Assembly (NCBI GenBank): GCA_017531585.1
Contig: JAFXKT010000001.1
Location: 372,001 to 436,000 of the forward strand
DNA length: 64,000 bases
Source of the DNA: Candidatus Saccharimonadota bacterium
GTDB lineage: Bacteria; Patescibacteriota; Saccharimonadia; Saccharimonadales; Saccharimonadaceae
Reading direction: 5' to 3'
The first letter of the stretch is position 1, and every line of letters begins with the position of its first letter. Below are positions 1 to 8,356 of this stretch, piece by piece. The position numbers were made by a program, and so were the translations under genes. Under the pieces are notes generated by a model. The model made no database searches, was not told the DNA's origin, and was given only the letters and a program-made list of their open reading frames with translations.

Positions 1-1686
1 GCTGCCAAGAAGGTTTATGCTGAAGTAATTAAAAGCGGTCAGCCAATTTTGGCTGCTTTGAAAGCTAAGGGTGTTGCAACCGATGACTGTATTCAGCATG
101 CTACGGCAATTGTTATTGATTCTCCTTATGTTGATCTTAGAAATCTTCGCTTTGATAAAGATTCGCTCTTAAGAATTCCTCAGAATATCGCTCAGCAATC
201 TCGTGTAGTACCGCTAAATGTTAAGGATGGACAGCTTTATGTTGCTGTTCTTGATCCTTCAAACATTCAGCGCATCGATTATATTACTACGCTTGTAAAG
301 ATGCCGGTTAAGGTTGTTATGACCTCTGATGCTGGTATCGATAATGCGTTATTGCAATATGTAGCCGACCTTAAGGATGTTAATCGTGCGGCTGCGAACG
401 AGGAAAAGGAAGCGAAGAGCCATAGTGGTGATGCTCAGACGATTACTCAGGACTCGCCAATTTCTAAGGCGCTTTCTTCGATTTTGGATTATGCTGCAAA
501 ATCTAAGGCTTCAGATATTCATATTGAGCCTCTAGAAAAATCTTTGGTTATTCGTTGTCGTATTGATGGTGTTCTTCGTAAGGTCATGGAGCTTCCGAAA
601 TCTATCGAGCCGGCTCTAGTTAGCCGTATTAAGATTATGGCTCGTCTAAAGATTGACGAACACCGTACGCCTCAGGACGGTCAGTTTACCGTTATTGTAA
701 ACGATAACGAAATCGACCTTCGTATTGCTATCTCTCCAGTTGTTTGGGGTGAGCAAGTTGTTATTCGTCTTTTGGATAAGACGGGTACGGCTATGGAAGT
801 AGAGAAGATGGGTATGACGGGCCGTGCGCTTCGTGATGTTCTTGAAGGCATTTCCAAGCCAAATGGTATGATTTTGACTTCTGGTCCTACAGGTTCTGGT
901 AAGTCTACGACGCTTTATGCTTTGGTTCAGAAGATTAAGAATGAATCAATTAATATTGTTACGCTCGAGGATCCAGTAGAGTACAAGATGGATGGCGTAA
1001 ATCAGATTCAGGTGAATCTTGATGCTGGTTTGACGTTTGCTTCTGGTCTTCGTTCTATCTTGCGCCAGGACCCTGACGTTGTTCTTGTAGGTGAGATTCG
1101 CGATGCCGAAACTGCTGGTCTTGCTGTTCAGGCGGCTTTGACTGGTCACTTGGTGTTCTCGACATTGCACACGAACTCTGCAGCAGGTATCTTGCCTCGT
1201 CTTCTCGATATGGGCATCGAGCCATTCCTTATTGCATCGACTTTGAATACGGTTATTGGTCAGCGTCTTGTCCGCCGTGTTGCGGAACGCCACGACAGCT
1301 ATCGCTCAAGTGAGATGCAGACTCAGGAAATTAACAGTGCTATTGGGCAGTTGCTTCCAAATTCGGCTGCGGCGGTCGGTCCGGTTAGCGATGATCTTGG
1401 TTATACAAATTTGCCAATTGCTAATAATCAGGGTTATACGCTCGTGAAGGGCGTAGATTCCGATGAGGCTCCTGGTGGTTTCAAGGGTCGTGCTGGTATT
1501 TATGAGACGATTACGGTTGATGAAGATATTCAGAAGTTAATCATTGCTCACGCTACATCTGCAGACATCATGAATGTTGCTAAGATGAAGGGCACCGTAA
1601 CGATGCGCCAAGATGGTTTCTTGAAAGCTTTGAGTGGTGTTACGACGCTAGACGAAGTTAACCGCGTGGCAAGTGACTTGGCATAA
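1..1686 (+). CDS. pilB: Type IV pilus assembly ATPase PilB (GspE family), 5' end outside window
   Basis: The frame is open from base 1, so the start lies upstream and about 561 codons are visible. The product is the hexameric ATPase that powers pilus extension on the cytoplasmic face of the inner membrane. An MshEN/GspE-N-like domain fills roughly the first 110 visible residues. The ATPase core follows: Walker A GPTGSGKST near residue 295, Asp box TLEDPVEYK, Walker B DPDVVLVGEIRD and His box GHLVFSTLHTNSA. After GQRLVRRV the family usually has a four-cysteine zinc motif; here there is no cysteine, only a Ser/Asn-rich insert of about 80 residues. The pilT, pilC, pilin and pilD genes are 30 kb downstream. 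Family is certain; PilB rather than GspE is inferred from those genes. Confidence 0.93.
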   Translation, partial: AAKKVYAEVIKSGQPILAALKAKGVATDDCIQHATAIVIDSPYVDLRNLRFDKDSLLRIPQNIAQQSRVVPLNVKDGQLYVAVLDPSNIQRIDYITTLVKMPVKVVMTSDAGIDNALLQYVADLKDVNRAAANEEKEAKSHSGDAQTITQDSPISKALSSILDYAAKSKASDIHIEPLEKSLVIRCRIDGVLRKVMELPKSIEPALVSRIKIMARLKIDEHRTPQDGQFTVIVNDNEIDLRIAISPVVWGEQVVIRLLDKTGTAMEVEKMGMTGRALRDVLEGISKPNGMILTSGPTGSGKSTTLYALVQKIKNESINIVTLEDPVEYKMDGVNQIQVNLDAGLTFASGLRSILRQDPDVVLVGEIRDAETAGLAVQAALTGHLVFSTLHTNSAAGILPRLLDMGIEPFLIASTLNTVIGQRLVRRVAERHDSYRSSEMQTQEINSAIGQLLPNSAAAVGPVSDDLGYTNLPIANNQGYTLVKGVDSDEAPGGFKGRAGIYETITVDEDIQKLIIAHATSADIMNVAKMKGTVTMRQDGFLKALSGVTTLDEVNRVASDLA

Positions 1687-1691
1687 AAAGG

Positions 1692-1729
1692 ATAAACCCT
1701 CGGAGATATTACCGAGGGTTTATTTTTTG
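1692..1729 (+). terminator. Terminator after pilB
   Basis: A 12-bp stem (ATAAACCCTCGG with its complement) closes an 8-base loop and is followed by a T run, six bases after the pilB stop codon. Confidence 0.9.
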
Positions 1730-1736
1730 CGGATGT

Positions 1737-2324
1737 TTAGTATATTACGTTTCTGTAATGGCCGGAATCTCTGAGACTAAGATCTGTGTCGGTGCGTCCC
1801 GAGTAGTCATGTTGGAGATTAAGATAAGCTTCGTTTGCTAGATTATCGTCGGTATCTCCGATGGCATACCAGTAATAATCTGCATAATCGTTACCGAGGT
1901 AGCGCTGAATGCAAATGGCGATATTTCTGGTCTGTGCAGGATGAACGAAACTCAGATAGAGTCCACGTCCGCAGCATTTTGTGCCTGCGGCTCGCATCGA
2001 AGCTTCGAAGGTTGAGATTCCGTAGCGAGATTCTGTTTCGAGAATGTCGATGCTAAAATCTGTTGGCGGTGCTTTGATGATTCTAAAACTATTGTTTGAG
2101 CATTTAGTGAGTTTTAGATCAGGGAAGAAGGCCATGGCTTTTGCTTCTTGGGCTGCTTTGACAAATGCAGGATCGGCAAGAATATAGTCGTCGCGGGGTA
2201 GCTCCGAATTGCCGGGGTTTCTCCACGAAATCACGGACGCATTGTCCGAGAAAGAATTGTTTGCATCTCGGTTGAGATGCGGACTAATGCTTCGGCCGAG
2301 GTTAGGTCCATACGCAAGTAACAT
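1737..2324 (-). CDS. Hypothetical protein, 195 aa
   Basis: I do not recognise the family. The frame opens at an ATG preceded by AGGAAG at normal spacing (GAAAGGAAGTGTTTTTATG), which supports both start and reality. The product is soluble-looking, with no signal peptide or membrane segment, and is rich in Asn, Asp and Tyr. It has a Cys-Cys pair (TKCCGRGLY) and single cysteines elsewhere. It converges on pilB and seems monocistronic. Confidence 0.6.
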   Translation of the reverse strand: MLLAYGPNLGRSISPHLNRDANNSFSDNASVISWRNPGNSELPRDDYILADPAFVKAAQEAKAMAFFPDLKLTKCSNNSFRIIKAPPTDFSIDILETESRYGISTFEASMRAAGTKCCGRGLYLSFVHPAQTRNIAICIQRYLGNDYADYYWYAIGDTDDNLANEAYLNLQHDYSGRTDTDLSLRDSGHYRNVIY

Positions 2325-2449
2325 AAAAACACTTCCTTTCTAAGACAAAGAACTAACAGCCTCTTGTGCAAAAGGATGTCGTTAGGCTGAATTATATAAG
2401 AAAATGGAGATTTGTCAAGAAGGAGGAGTGATTGAGAGAGGTTAAAAAA

Positions 2450-2589
2450 GTGCGGGTTGAGAGAGAGCGCATCGCTTCGCGATGCTTGCATTGATCGTCG
2501 CCTCGGAAAAGCCGAAATGCGTGGCATTTCTTCGTTTTCTCTCGGCTTCTCCAAAGCGCGAACTACGTTCGCATCTCTCTAACCCGTAA
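2450..2589. repeat. Palindromic element with arms copied from the 3' end of tRNA-Gly(TCC)
   Basis: The left end (2450-2465, GTGCGGGTTGAGAGAG) is identical to the 3' end of the neighbouring tRNA-Gly gene as read on this strand (2634-2649). The right end (about 2574-2588) carries a similar block inverted, CTCTCTAACCCGTA. Between them lie smaller hairpins such as GCATCGcttcgCGATGC. No protein is credible here. The element sits just downstream of the tRNA in transcription direction. Confidence 0.6.
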
Positions 2590-2593
2590 CAGA

Positions 2594-2630
2594 AGCATAA
2601 AAAAATATCCTTTCGGATATTTTTATGCTT
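2594..2630 (-). terminator. Terminator downstream of tRNA-Gly(TCC)
   Basis: The inverted repeat AAGCATAAAAA...TTTTTATGCTT contains the core hairpin AATATCC-GAAA-GGATATT with a T run on the minus strand. It follows the tRNA 3' CCA by two bases. Confidence 0.7.
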
Positions 2631-2631
2631 C

Positions 2632-2707
2632 TGGTGCGGGTTGAGAGAGTCGAACTCTCATGTTGAGTTTGGAAAACTCACATAATAACCGTTATATGAA
2701 ACCCGCA
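2632..2707 (-). tRNA. tRNA-Gly (anticodon TCC)
   Basis: The minus strand folds as a 76-base cloverleaf with acceptor TGCGGGT/ACCCGCA, anticodon arm TGAGT-TTTCCAA-ACTCA (anticodon TCC) and T arm GAGAGTTCGACTCTC. The CCA end is encoded. It shares acceptor and D-arm sequence with tRNA-Gly(CCC) at 41741. Confidence 0.95.
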
Positions 2708-2724
2708 CGGCTTCACTTTATATA

Positions 2725-2802
2725 TGGGGTGGGTAAAAGGGTTCGAACCTTCGACCTTCGGTGCCACAAACCGACGCTCTAACCAGCTGAGCTATACCCA
2801 CC
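2725..2802 (-). tRNA. tRNA-His (anticodon GTG)
   Basis: Anticodon arm TCGGT-TTGTGGC-ACCGA gives GTG. The acceptor GTGGGTA/TACCCAC has an extra 5' G (position -1) opposite C73, the histidine identity element, and the CCA is encoded. It lies 17 bases from tRNA-Gly on the same strand, so the two are probably co-transcribed. Confidence 0.95.
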
Positions 2803-2854
2803 ATATATATGGAAGTATTATATCAGATAGACAATGCTTTTTCAATCGTTATGA

Positions 2855-3742
2855 TTATAGGGCTGGAGATAGAATTAGATAGGCAAGATAGCCTAGACCA
2901 GCACCGGCTGCAAGAATAAGGACGATAATAATTGCCCAGAACCATCCTGGTTTTTCTTTGCTATCTTTGACGACCTTGGTTTTCTTGGCTTTCTTATCTT
3001 TTTTGGTAGCAACTTTAGTATATTCGTTTTCTTGAGGGATTTCGTCTTCTTGGACAAATTCTGAAGAATTAGGGCCTACGCCGAGTGGGCGTTTTGCGAC
3101 TTTTGCGCTTGCGTCTGGACGAAGGAATGGGGAACGAACGCCAAGGGAATAGTTATTGGCGTTTGGCGCGGATTTTTCGCTTGGACTCTTTGTAAGGGTC
3201 GCGACGGCATTCTTTGCTGCTGCTGCAGTTTCTTTGGCCTGTTCTGGGGCAACTTCTGGAGTTGGCTCTGGTTTTGCTGCGACTTTTACGGCTGCAGGCT
3301 GCGCAACTGGTTTGGCAGGTGCAGCTTTAGAAACGGTTGGGCGAACTGGAGCTACAGGTTTTGCAACGCGCTTTACTGGAGCTGCTTTTGGCGCGACAGG
3401 AGTAGCAATCTGCTTAACTGGAGCAGGGCGCAAAGTCTGGTGAGAAGCAGTGCGATAGGCTGGCATAGAAGGAGTAGCGGTTGCAAAATGTGCTACGCGC
3501 TTTGGTTTTTCTGGTTCTGCTTCGGCTTTTTTGGCAACTGCTGGGGCTTTGCGGCGAGAAACTCCGCCAACAAAATCCATGTATGTGCGGCGCCTTGGTT
3601 GCTGAACGGCAGCTTTTGGAGTAGTTTTTACTGGAACTGAATTAGAAGAAGTGGTCTTTGGAGCAGAGCTACTCTTAGATCTAGCGCGCGAAGCTTCCTT
3701 TACGGCTCTATCTAGTTCGTTGTAGTCTATATTATCGCTCAT
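2855..3742 (-). CDS. Ala/Pro/Lys-rich protein with a single C-terminal membrane segment
   Basis: No family recognised. The 295-residue chain has a long low-complexity region (about residues 15-200) of Ala, Pro, Lys and Val, then a Lys-rich stretch and one strongly hydrophobic segment at the very end (GWFWAIIIVLILAAGAGLGY). This looks like a tail-anchored protein with a disordered basic cytoplasmic part. There is no signal peptide. Its ATG overlaps the last 11 bases of tpiA, so translation is probably coupled to it. The function is unknown; a scaffold or nucleic-acid-contact role would be a guess from charge alone. Confidence 0.7.
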   Translation of the reverse strand: MSDNIDYNELDRAVKEASRARSKSSSAPKTTSSNSVPVKTTPKAAVQQPRRRTYMDFVGGVSRRKAPAVAKKAEAEPEKPKRVAHFATATPSMPAYRTASHQTLRPAPVKQIATPVAPKAAPVKRVAKPVAPVRPTVSKAAPAKPVAQPAAVKVAAKPEPTPEVAPEQAKETAAAAKNAVATLTKSPSEKSAPNANNYSLGVRSPFLRPDASAKVAKRPLGVGPNSSEFVQEDEIPQENEYTKVATKKDKKAKKTKVVKDSKEKPGWFWAIIIVLILAAGAGLGYLAYLILSPAL

Positions 3743-4520
3743 CGTATTTACCTTTTGCTGATTCTACGATAGCACAAAAAGAATCTGCTATCAAACTGGC
3801 GTTGCCGACAAGTAAGCCATCGATGCCAGGGATGTTCAAATATCCAGGTGCGGTGCTTGGATTGACTGAGCCGCCATAGAGAATTGGAAGATCCATTGCA
3901 GTTTCGTCGCCATAGAGCTTGCTGATGTGGCGACGGATTAGAAGCTGGGCTTCTTTGATGTCTTCTGGTTTTGCCGGGCGAGCGTTCTTATTACTAGAAA
4001 TTGCCCAAACTGGTTCGTAGGCGATAATAACCTTGTTGATATCTTCTTCGCTAACCTGAGACAAGCCACCGATAAGCTGATCATAAATGGCAGCGCTAGT
4101 TTCGCCATTTTTGCGCTCTTCGGCAGTTTCACCGATGCAGAGTACTGGGGTTAGGCCGTTGCGGATAGCAGCAGCGACCTTTTGTGCGATATCTTTGTCG
4201 CTTTCGTTGAATAGATAGCGGCGCTCGGAATGGCCAACGATGGCATAATCTACAAAGCTGCGAATTTGAGAAATAGATACTTCGCCAGTGAATGCGCCAT
4301 AATCTTGCCAGTAAAAATTCTGTGCAGCTAGCTTGAACTGGCGGCGATTAATCTGCAAAGATAATGGTTGCAAAGAAACAAGGGAAGGCGATAGAACAAC
4401 CTGAACGTTTCGCATGGCTGGAATGCGATTGCTGAGGCGATGCAAGTATAGGCTGGCCTCACCAGGGGTAAAATTCATTTTCCAGTTTGCAATAATATAG
4501 GTTTTTCTAGCGCTTATCAT
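3732..4520 (-). CDS. tpiA: Triosephosphate isomerase
   Basis: Interconverts dihydroxyacetone phosphate and glyceraldehyde 3-phosphate in glycolysis. The 262 residues match the usual length of about 250. Visible landmarks are NWKMN with the substrate-binding Lys near residue 13, GHSERR with the catalytic His, AYEPVWAI with the catalytic Glu and YGGSV near the phosphate-binding end. The promoter is leaderless-type: TAAAAT (4527-4532) ends six bases before ATG and there is no Shine-Dalgarno sequence. The downstream gene overlaps by 11 bases, making a two-gene operon. Confidence 0.97.
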   Translation of the reverse strand: MISARKTYIIANWKMNFTPGEASLYLHRLSNRIPAMRNVQVVLSPSLVSLQPLSLQINRRQFKLAAQNFYWQDYGAFTGEVSISQIRSFVDYAIVGHSERRYLFNESDKDIAQKVAAAIRNGLTPVLCIGETAEERKNGETSAAIYDQLIGGLSQVSEEDINKVIIAYEPVWAISSNKNARPAKPEDIKEAQLLIRRHISKLYGDETAMDLPILYGGSVNPSTAPGYLNIPGIDGLLVGNASLIADSFCAIVESAKGKYDER

Positions 4521-4560
4521 GTATCTATTTTAGCATAAGCGACAAGAATTCAGTAGGTAG

Positions 4561-4595
4561 CAAAAAGCTACGCCCCCAAGTGGAAGCGTAGCTTT
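4561..4595 (-). terminator. Terminator after the HAD/PMM-like gene
   Basis: Stem AAAGCTACGC/GCGTAGCTTT with a 12-base loop and a T run on the minus strand, just past the stop at 4603. Confidence 0.85.
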
Positions 4596-4602
4596 GAGTT
4601 GT

Positions 4603-5373
4603 TTATTCGCTTACTAGGCCAAGGATGCCACGAAGTGCATAAGCAGTGTCTTCGTGTGAGCGGACAGTAATAGTGTCGATGCCCATCTGAACGACTGGGT
4701 AATCGTTGCCGCCTGGCTGGGTCATATCGCCGAAGTATAGAATGTCTTTCTTTTCGACTTTTAGCTCTTCCATGAGGTGGGTCATACCAAAGACCTTGTT
4801 CATGCCAGGAATGAAGGCATTAATAGAGGTGGTGCCGCCAACTTCGTATTCAAAATCTGGGGCGAGTTCTTTGGCGCGTTTGACGATTGCATCGCGTTTC
4901 TTGTGATCTGGGTCCCAAGCATACTTAACGTCTGTGCCGGCTTTCTGGCCAAGAGCAGAGAAGGTAACCTGAGATAGGCGGTTTTCGATAATCTCGTCGC
5001 CTTCCTGAAGCTTATCTTCTTCCCAGTAACCAAGCTCTTCGGCTGCGGTCTGGATTGCCTTAGTAATTTCGGCGACCTGTTCATCGGTAAGTGGGTAGTT
5101 ATAGACCTGATCCCAATCCTTCTTCTCGATATTGTAGCGGTAGTACTGTGTGCCTTGTGCTACAAAGAGATGAAGATGGCTGAGCTGTTCTGGGGTAGCG
5201 TTGGTAAGGCGATTTACGATCTGAATAAGGAATTGATCGAACTTCTGGCCAGAGATTGGGCAGATTTCGAAATGATCGAGACACTTGGTAAGGAGGTCTG
5301 CAATCTCGTCAGGGATTGGAGTTTTTGCGATATTTAAAGTTTGGTCAATATCGAAAGATAAGACTTTTTTCAT
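4603..5373 (-). CDS. HAD-IIB hydrolase of the eukaryotic-type phosphomannomutase family
   Basis: The 256-residue protein has the HAD nucleophile motif as FDIDQTLN (residues 7-14; the usual Gly of DxDGT is Gln). It has the cap-domain signature GGTTSINAF and the PMM2-like C-terminal motif LYFGDMTQPGGNDYPV, followed by VRSHEDT. Eukaryotic PMM2 carries GDKTMPGGND and PEDT at the same places, so mannose 6-phosphate/mannose 1-phosphate interconversion or a related sugar-phosphate phosphatase activity is likely. The start ATG follows AAGGACAAAAT. It is monocistronic. PMM versus phosphatase cannot be settled by eye. Confidence 0.8.
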   Translation of the reverse strand: MKKVLSFDIDQTLNIAKTPIPDEIADLLTKCLDHFEICPISGQKFDQFLIQIVNRLTNATPEQLSHLHLFVAQGTQYYRYNIEKKDWDQVYNYPLTDEQVAEITKAIQTAAEELGYWEEDKLQEGDEIIENRLSQVTFSALGQKAGTDVKYAWDPDHKKRDAIVKRAKELAPDFEYEVGGTTSINAFIPGMNKVFGMTHLMEELKVEKKDILYFGDMTQPGGNDYPVVQMGIDTITVRSHEDTAYALRGILGLVSE

Positions 5374-5430
5374 ATTTTGTCCTTGTTTATGGTTGTATTT
5401 TATTGAAGAGTTTCATAATTTTCAAGGTAT

Positions 5431-5461
5431 GAAAATGCCCCCGCACTGGATGTGCAGGGGC
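5431..5461 (-). terminator. Terminator after the acidic 211-aa gene
   Basis: Stem GCCCCTGCAC/GTGCGGGGGC with one mismatch and a five-base loop, then ATTTTC on the minus strand. Confidence 0.7.
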
Positions 5462-5493
5462 GGGGTGCGGGGTTGGAGCGTCGACGATTACGA

Positions 5494-6129
5494 TTAGCCG
5501 TTGAGGCTTGCGTTGAAGACGGAGTAGAACTCGTCAAGGGCCTCTTCGGTGTCATCGTCGTCAGAGTGATAGCGGTCGCCGTCGTAAGTCATTCCGTTCT
5601 TAGACTTGAACGGCTTCTTAGGCTCGGGCTTCTTGGCGGGCTCGGACTTCTTGGGCTCGGATTTCTTGGGCTCGGGGGTCTTAGACTTTGTGGGTTCGCT
5701 CTTCTTGGGCTCACCCTTCTTGTCCTTGTCCTCGTCCTCATCCTCGTCGTCCGGAGTCTCGTCATCGTCGTCTGTGGACTCGTCATCGCCATCATCGCTG
5801 CCATCGCCGTCGACAGACTCTACCAGAATGTGATAGAGGTCATCCCAGAGTGCGGCGTAGTCGGTTGTGCTGGTTTCGTCGGGCACGATCTCGAAAACGA
5901 AAGTGCCGAGCTCGTTGCGATAGGTCATGGTGTAGAAGCCATGCACCTCGTCAGCAGTGAGGGCGTTGTACACAGGATCTCTGAGGAGATCTGCGAACTT
6001 GTCGTCGTCGAGGACGCCAGCCTGATCAGGGTTGTACTCGATCACGATGGATTCGAGCTCCTTAGTGCTGTCGTCACGGGTGATGGTTGCGCTGAGGCCG
6101 TTGGTCTTGTTGATTAACTTTTCGCTCAT
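5494..6129 (-). CDS. Acidic protein with a Lys-Pro-Ser-Glu repeat linker, unknown function
   Basis: No family recognised. The first 110 residues look globular. An Asp-rich stretch follows (about 112-140), then imperfect repeats of KKSEP and EPKK (about 145-185) and a short C-terminal tail. There is no signal peptide or membrane segment. Codon choice is strikingly C-ending (ATC, AAC, ACC, CTC, GGC), unlike its T-ending neighbours. It has a strong ribosome binding site, CGGAGGTAACTATTATG, and a 200-base leader with a long hairpin. It has its own promoter and terminator. Likely acquired or expressed under separate control. Confidence 0.7.
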   Translation of the reverse strand: MSEKLINKTNGLSATITRDDSTKELESIVIEYNPDQAGVLDDDKFADLLRDPVYNALTADEVHGFYTMTYRNELGTFVFEIVPDETSTTDYAALWDDLYHILVESVDGDGSDDGDDESTDDDDETPDDEDEDEDKDKKGEPKKSEPTKSKTPEPKKSEPKKSEPAKKPEPKKPFKSKNGMTYDGDRYHSDDDDTEEALDEFYSVFNASLNG

Positions 6130-6330
6130 AATAGTTACCTCCGTAGTAGGAAAGATTTTTCTTATTCGCGAGTGCGATATAAGGTCCTATTGGACGCTAG
6201 ACGTGTAAAATTTATACGCCTGGCGCCCAATAGGCAATCTTTCGGAGGTAAACCCCGTTAAGATGCTATGTCTAGAGTTCCTCCCTAAACATGACTTTAT
6301 TTTAGCATAAATGGTTAAATATGTCAATAC
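6130..6330 (-). promoter_or_regulatory. Structured 5' leader able to mask the ribosome binding site
   Basis: A TAAAAT -10 box near 6300 implies a leader of about 170-190 bases. It contains a stable hairpin (CCTATTGG...CCAATAGG, about 6186-6235). Upstream of that is TTACCTCCG (minus strand of 6243-6251), a perfect nine-base complement of the ribosome binding site CGGAGGTAA (minus strand of 6135-6143). A GGGAGGAA segment further upstream could compete for pairing. No known riboswitch class was recognised. Confidence 0.5.
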
Positions 6331-6367
6331 ATATGCCACATTTTATAGGTAAAATGGCTTAAAAACA

Positions 6368-6395
6368 GGAAAAAGGCTGCATTTCTGCAGCCTTT
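6368..6395 (-). terminator. Terminator after the 203-aa membrane protein gene
   Basis: Stem AAAGGCTGCA/TGCAGCCTTT with a GAAA loop, followed by a T-rich tract on the minus strand. Confidence 0.85.
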
Positions 6396-6401
6396 CAGAG
6401 G

Positions 6402-7013
6402 TTATTTTCGCCTTTTGTACTTTGACGGTCTCACCGGATTAGGAGTGATGCCTTGCTTGACGAGCATTTTGTTGATCTCGTTGCTTTTGGTTGGCCATCC
6501 AGGAGCATGCCAGAAAACAAACAGTTTTTTGACTGTCTTCCGAAGTTTCTTGGTAGATTCTTCAGAGAATTTTCTTGCACCAACTGGATAATTAACTATA
6601 ACGAACACTTTGCCATTGGGATTGGTATCGGTTCGGATAGTCAGAGAAGCGCCACCACTTTTAGCAGTAGGGATAATTTCGTCAAGTTTTTTAAGTAGGC
6701 TTTCTGCCTGAGCCGGAGTGATGGTTTGTCCTCTAGGGGTTTCGATCAAGATTTGGGATTTTGTCCGAATTTCTACGATTTTCCACCCTGTAAAGAACTC
6801 ATCTGCACTCAGATTGAATTCCTGTCCGTCCATGCGGTCGTTTCCGGGACATTCACGGATGACCATGATTTTGTCCTTCTTCTGTCTCTTTTTCTCTTTG
6901 GCGATTATACCTGCATAGGTGATGTGCCAAACTGTTTGAGAAAGAATGATAAACCAGTATACGATAAACGCGATGATGGCCAGAATAGCCAAAACGAATA
7001 CTACTTTCAGCAT
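6402..7013 (-). CDS. Membrane-anchored protein of unknown function, 203 aa
   Basis: Residues 1-35 form an N-terminal hydrophobic anchor (VFVLAILAIIAFIVYWFIIL). The rest is soluble and ends in a basic tail (SKYKRRK). No family recognised. A strong ribosome binding site (AGGAGGTGTTAGTATG) and a -10 TAAAAT some 40 bases upstream of it mark the start. Codon use (CTG, ATC, GGA) differs from the T-ending housekeeping genes. It is monocistronic with its own terminator. Confidence 0.7.
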   Translation of the reverse strand: MLKVVFVLAILAIIAFIVYWFIILSQTVWHITYAGIIAKEKKRQKKDKIMVIRECPGNDRMDGQEFNLSADEFFTGWKIVEIRTKSQILIETPRGQTITPAQAESLLKKLDEIIPTAKSGGASLTIRTDTNPNGKVFVIVNYPVGARKFSEESTKKLRKTVKKLFVFWHAPGWPTKSNEINKMLVKQGITPNPVRPSKYKRRK

Positions 7014-7104
7014 ACTAACACCTCCTAAAGTATCTCTGTGAAAGTCTTATATATTTTACCATAAAATGTCTAAAAAGTCAATTAGGGCTTATGGTTTTTC
7101 GGGA

Positions 7105-7133
7105 ACAAAAAAGACGAGCTTTTGGCTCGTCTT
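7105..7133 (-). terminator. Terminator after tyrS
   Basis: Stem AAGACGAG/CTCGTCTT with a TTTTTT run on the minus strand, six bases past the stop codon. Confidence 0.9.
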
Positions 7134-7138
7134 GAGGC

Positions 7139-8356
7139 TTATTTTACGTAAGCAAACTTGTTTTTGCCGCGCTTGATAAGGCTTAGCTCGGTAATATCGA
7201 TATCTTCTGTGACTTTTTGGCCGTTTACAGAGATAGCGTTGCTGCTCAGGAACTTGCGGGCTTCGCCTTTGCTGCTTGCGAGTTCGGTAGCGACGAGGAT
7301 TTCGGATAGCTTTTGACCCTTATCTGCGGTAGGGAAGCTTTCGGCTAGGAGCTTGTGGTCGTTGTCGTCTAGCTGATTGAAATCCTGATCTTTAGCAAAG
7401 AGGAATTCACTGAGCTTGGCGGCACTGTTTGCAGCTTCTTCGCCATGAACAACAGCGGTAATGCGGCGACCGAGTTCTTTTTGGCCAAAGCGAGCAGATG
7501 GATTTTCGTTGTGTTTGGCAAGGATTTGCTCGAGTTCTTCTGGGGTTACAAGAGTATACATCTTGAAGAAGCGGTCTAGATCATCGTCAGACTGGTTGAG
7601 CCAGAACTGATAGAAGTCGAAGACGCTGGTCTTGGTGCTATCTAGCCAGACAGCGTTGCCTTCGGACTTGCCGAACTTGCGACCAGTAACTTTATCAATA
7701 ACAAGAGGGCAAGAGTAGGCGTCTGCCTTGGCGTCTTCTAGGCGCTTGATTAGGTGGATACCAGAGGTGCAGTTGCCATACTGGTCAGCGCCACAGAGCT
7801 GAAGGTCTACGTTGTGTGTGCGGAATAGGTGTAGGAAATCGTAGCCCTGGATAAGGGTGTAGCTGAACTCGGCATAAGAGATACCAGAGCCACCTTCGCC
7901 GATACGGTTCTGAACGAACTGACGATCAAGAAGCTGAGTCATACTGAAAGCCTTGCCGATTTCGCGTAGGAATGGAAGGAATTTGACTTCGCTAAACCAG
8001 TCGTAGTTGTCCAAAATCTCGGTGTTTTCTGGGGAGTGGGTAACCTTGACGATCTGTTTTGCAAGGGCGACTTTGTTCTTTGCGATTTCGTCGAGACCTT
8101 TGAGATCGCGCTCGACGGTGTCCTTTGGGTCGCCAATCTGACCAGTTGCGCCGCCAACAAGATAATAAGGAGTATATCCGTGGCGAACAAAACAAGCGCA
8201 CATCATGAGGGCGGCAAGGTGGCCAATATGTAACGAATCGGCACTTGGATCGGTACCCCAATAGAAATTGCGCGGAGCTTTGTCTAGGTCAGTGATATCT
8301 TCCAGGGTGTTTTCTGCATAGAAGCCACGCCACTGGAGCTCTTCGGATAATTTCAT
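7139..8356 (-). CDS. tyrS: Tyrosyl-tRNA synthetase
   Basis: Charges tRNA-Tyr. This is a class I synthetase of 405 residues, the normal bacterial length. The HIGH motif is at residues 43-46 (SLHIGHLAAL) and the KMSKS loop reads KFGKSEG near residue 232. The tyrosine-pocket region includes QGYDFLHL and CGADQYGN, and the S4-like RNA-binding domain covers about the last 65 residues. The start ATG follows AAGGAGTACAA. A TATAAT box lies about 30 bases upstream, so this gene has a leader, unlike many neighbours. Confidence 0.97.
   Translation of the reverse strand: MKLSEELQWRGFYAENTLEDITDLDKAPRNFYWGTDPSADSLHIGHLAALMMCACFVRHGYTPYYLVGGATGQIGDPKDTVERDLKGLDEIAKNKVALAKQIVKVTHSPENTEILDNYDWFSEVKFLPFLREIGKAFSMTQLLDRQFVQNRIGEGGSGISYAEFSYTLIQGYDFLHLFRTHNVDLQLCGADQYGNCTSGIHLIKRLEDAKADAYSCPLVIDKVTGRKFGKSEGNAVWLDSTKTSVFDFYQFWLNQSDDDLDRFFKMYTLVTPEELEQILAKHNENPSARFGQKELGRRITAVVHGEEAANSAAKLSEFLFAKDQDFNQLDDNDHKLLAESFPTADKGQKLSEILVATELASSKGEARKFLSSNAISVNGQKVTEDIDITELSLIKRGKNKFAYVK

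Noticed and set aside
3156-3443. Plus-strand frame opposite the Ala/Pro-rich gene
   Set aside because: It is a by-product of low-complexity sequence; the minus-strand frame has the coupled start, membrane tail and full length.
5452-6117. A 221-codon Val/Leu-rich plus-strand frame opposite the acidic gene
   Set aside because: Mirror frame of GAC/GAG-rich codons; no ribosome binding site, while the minus-strand gene has a strong one.
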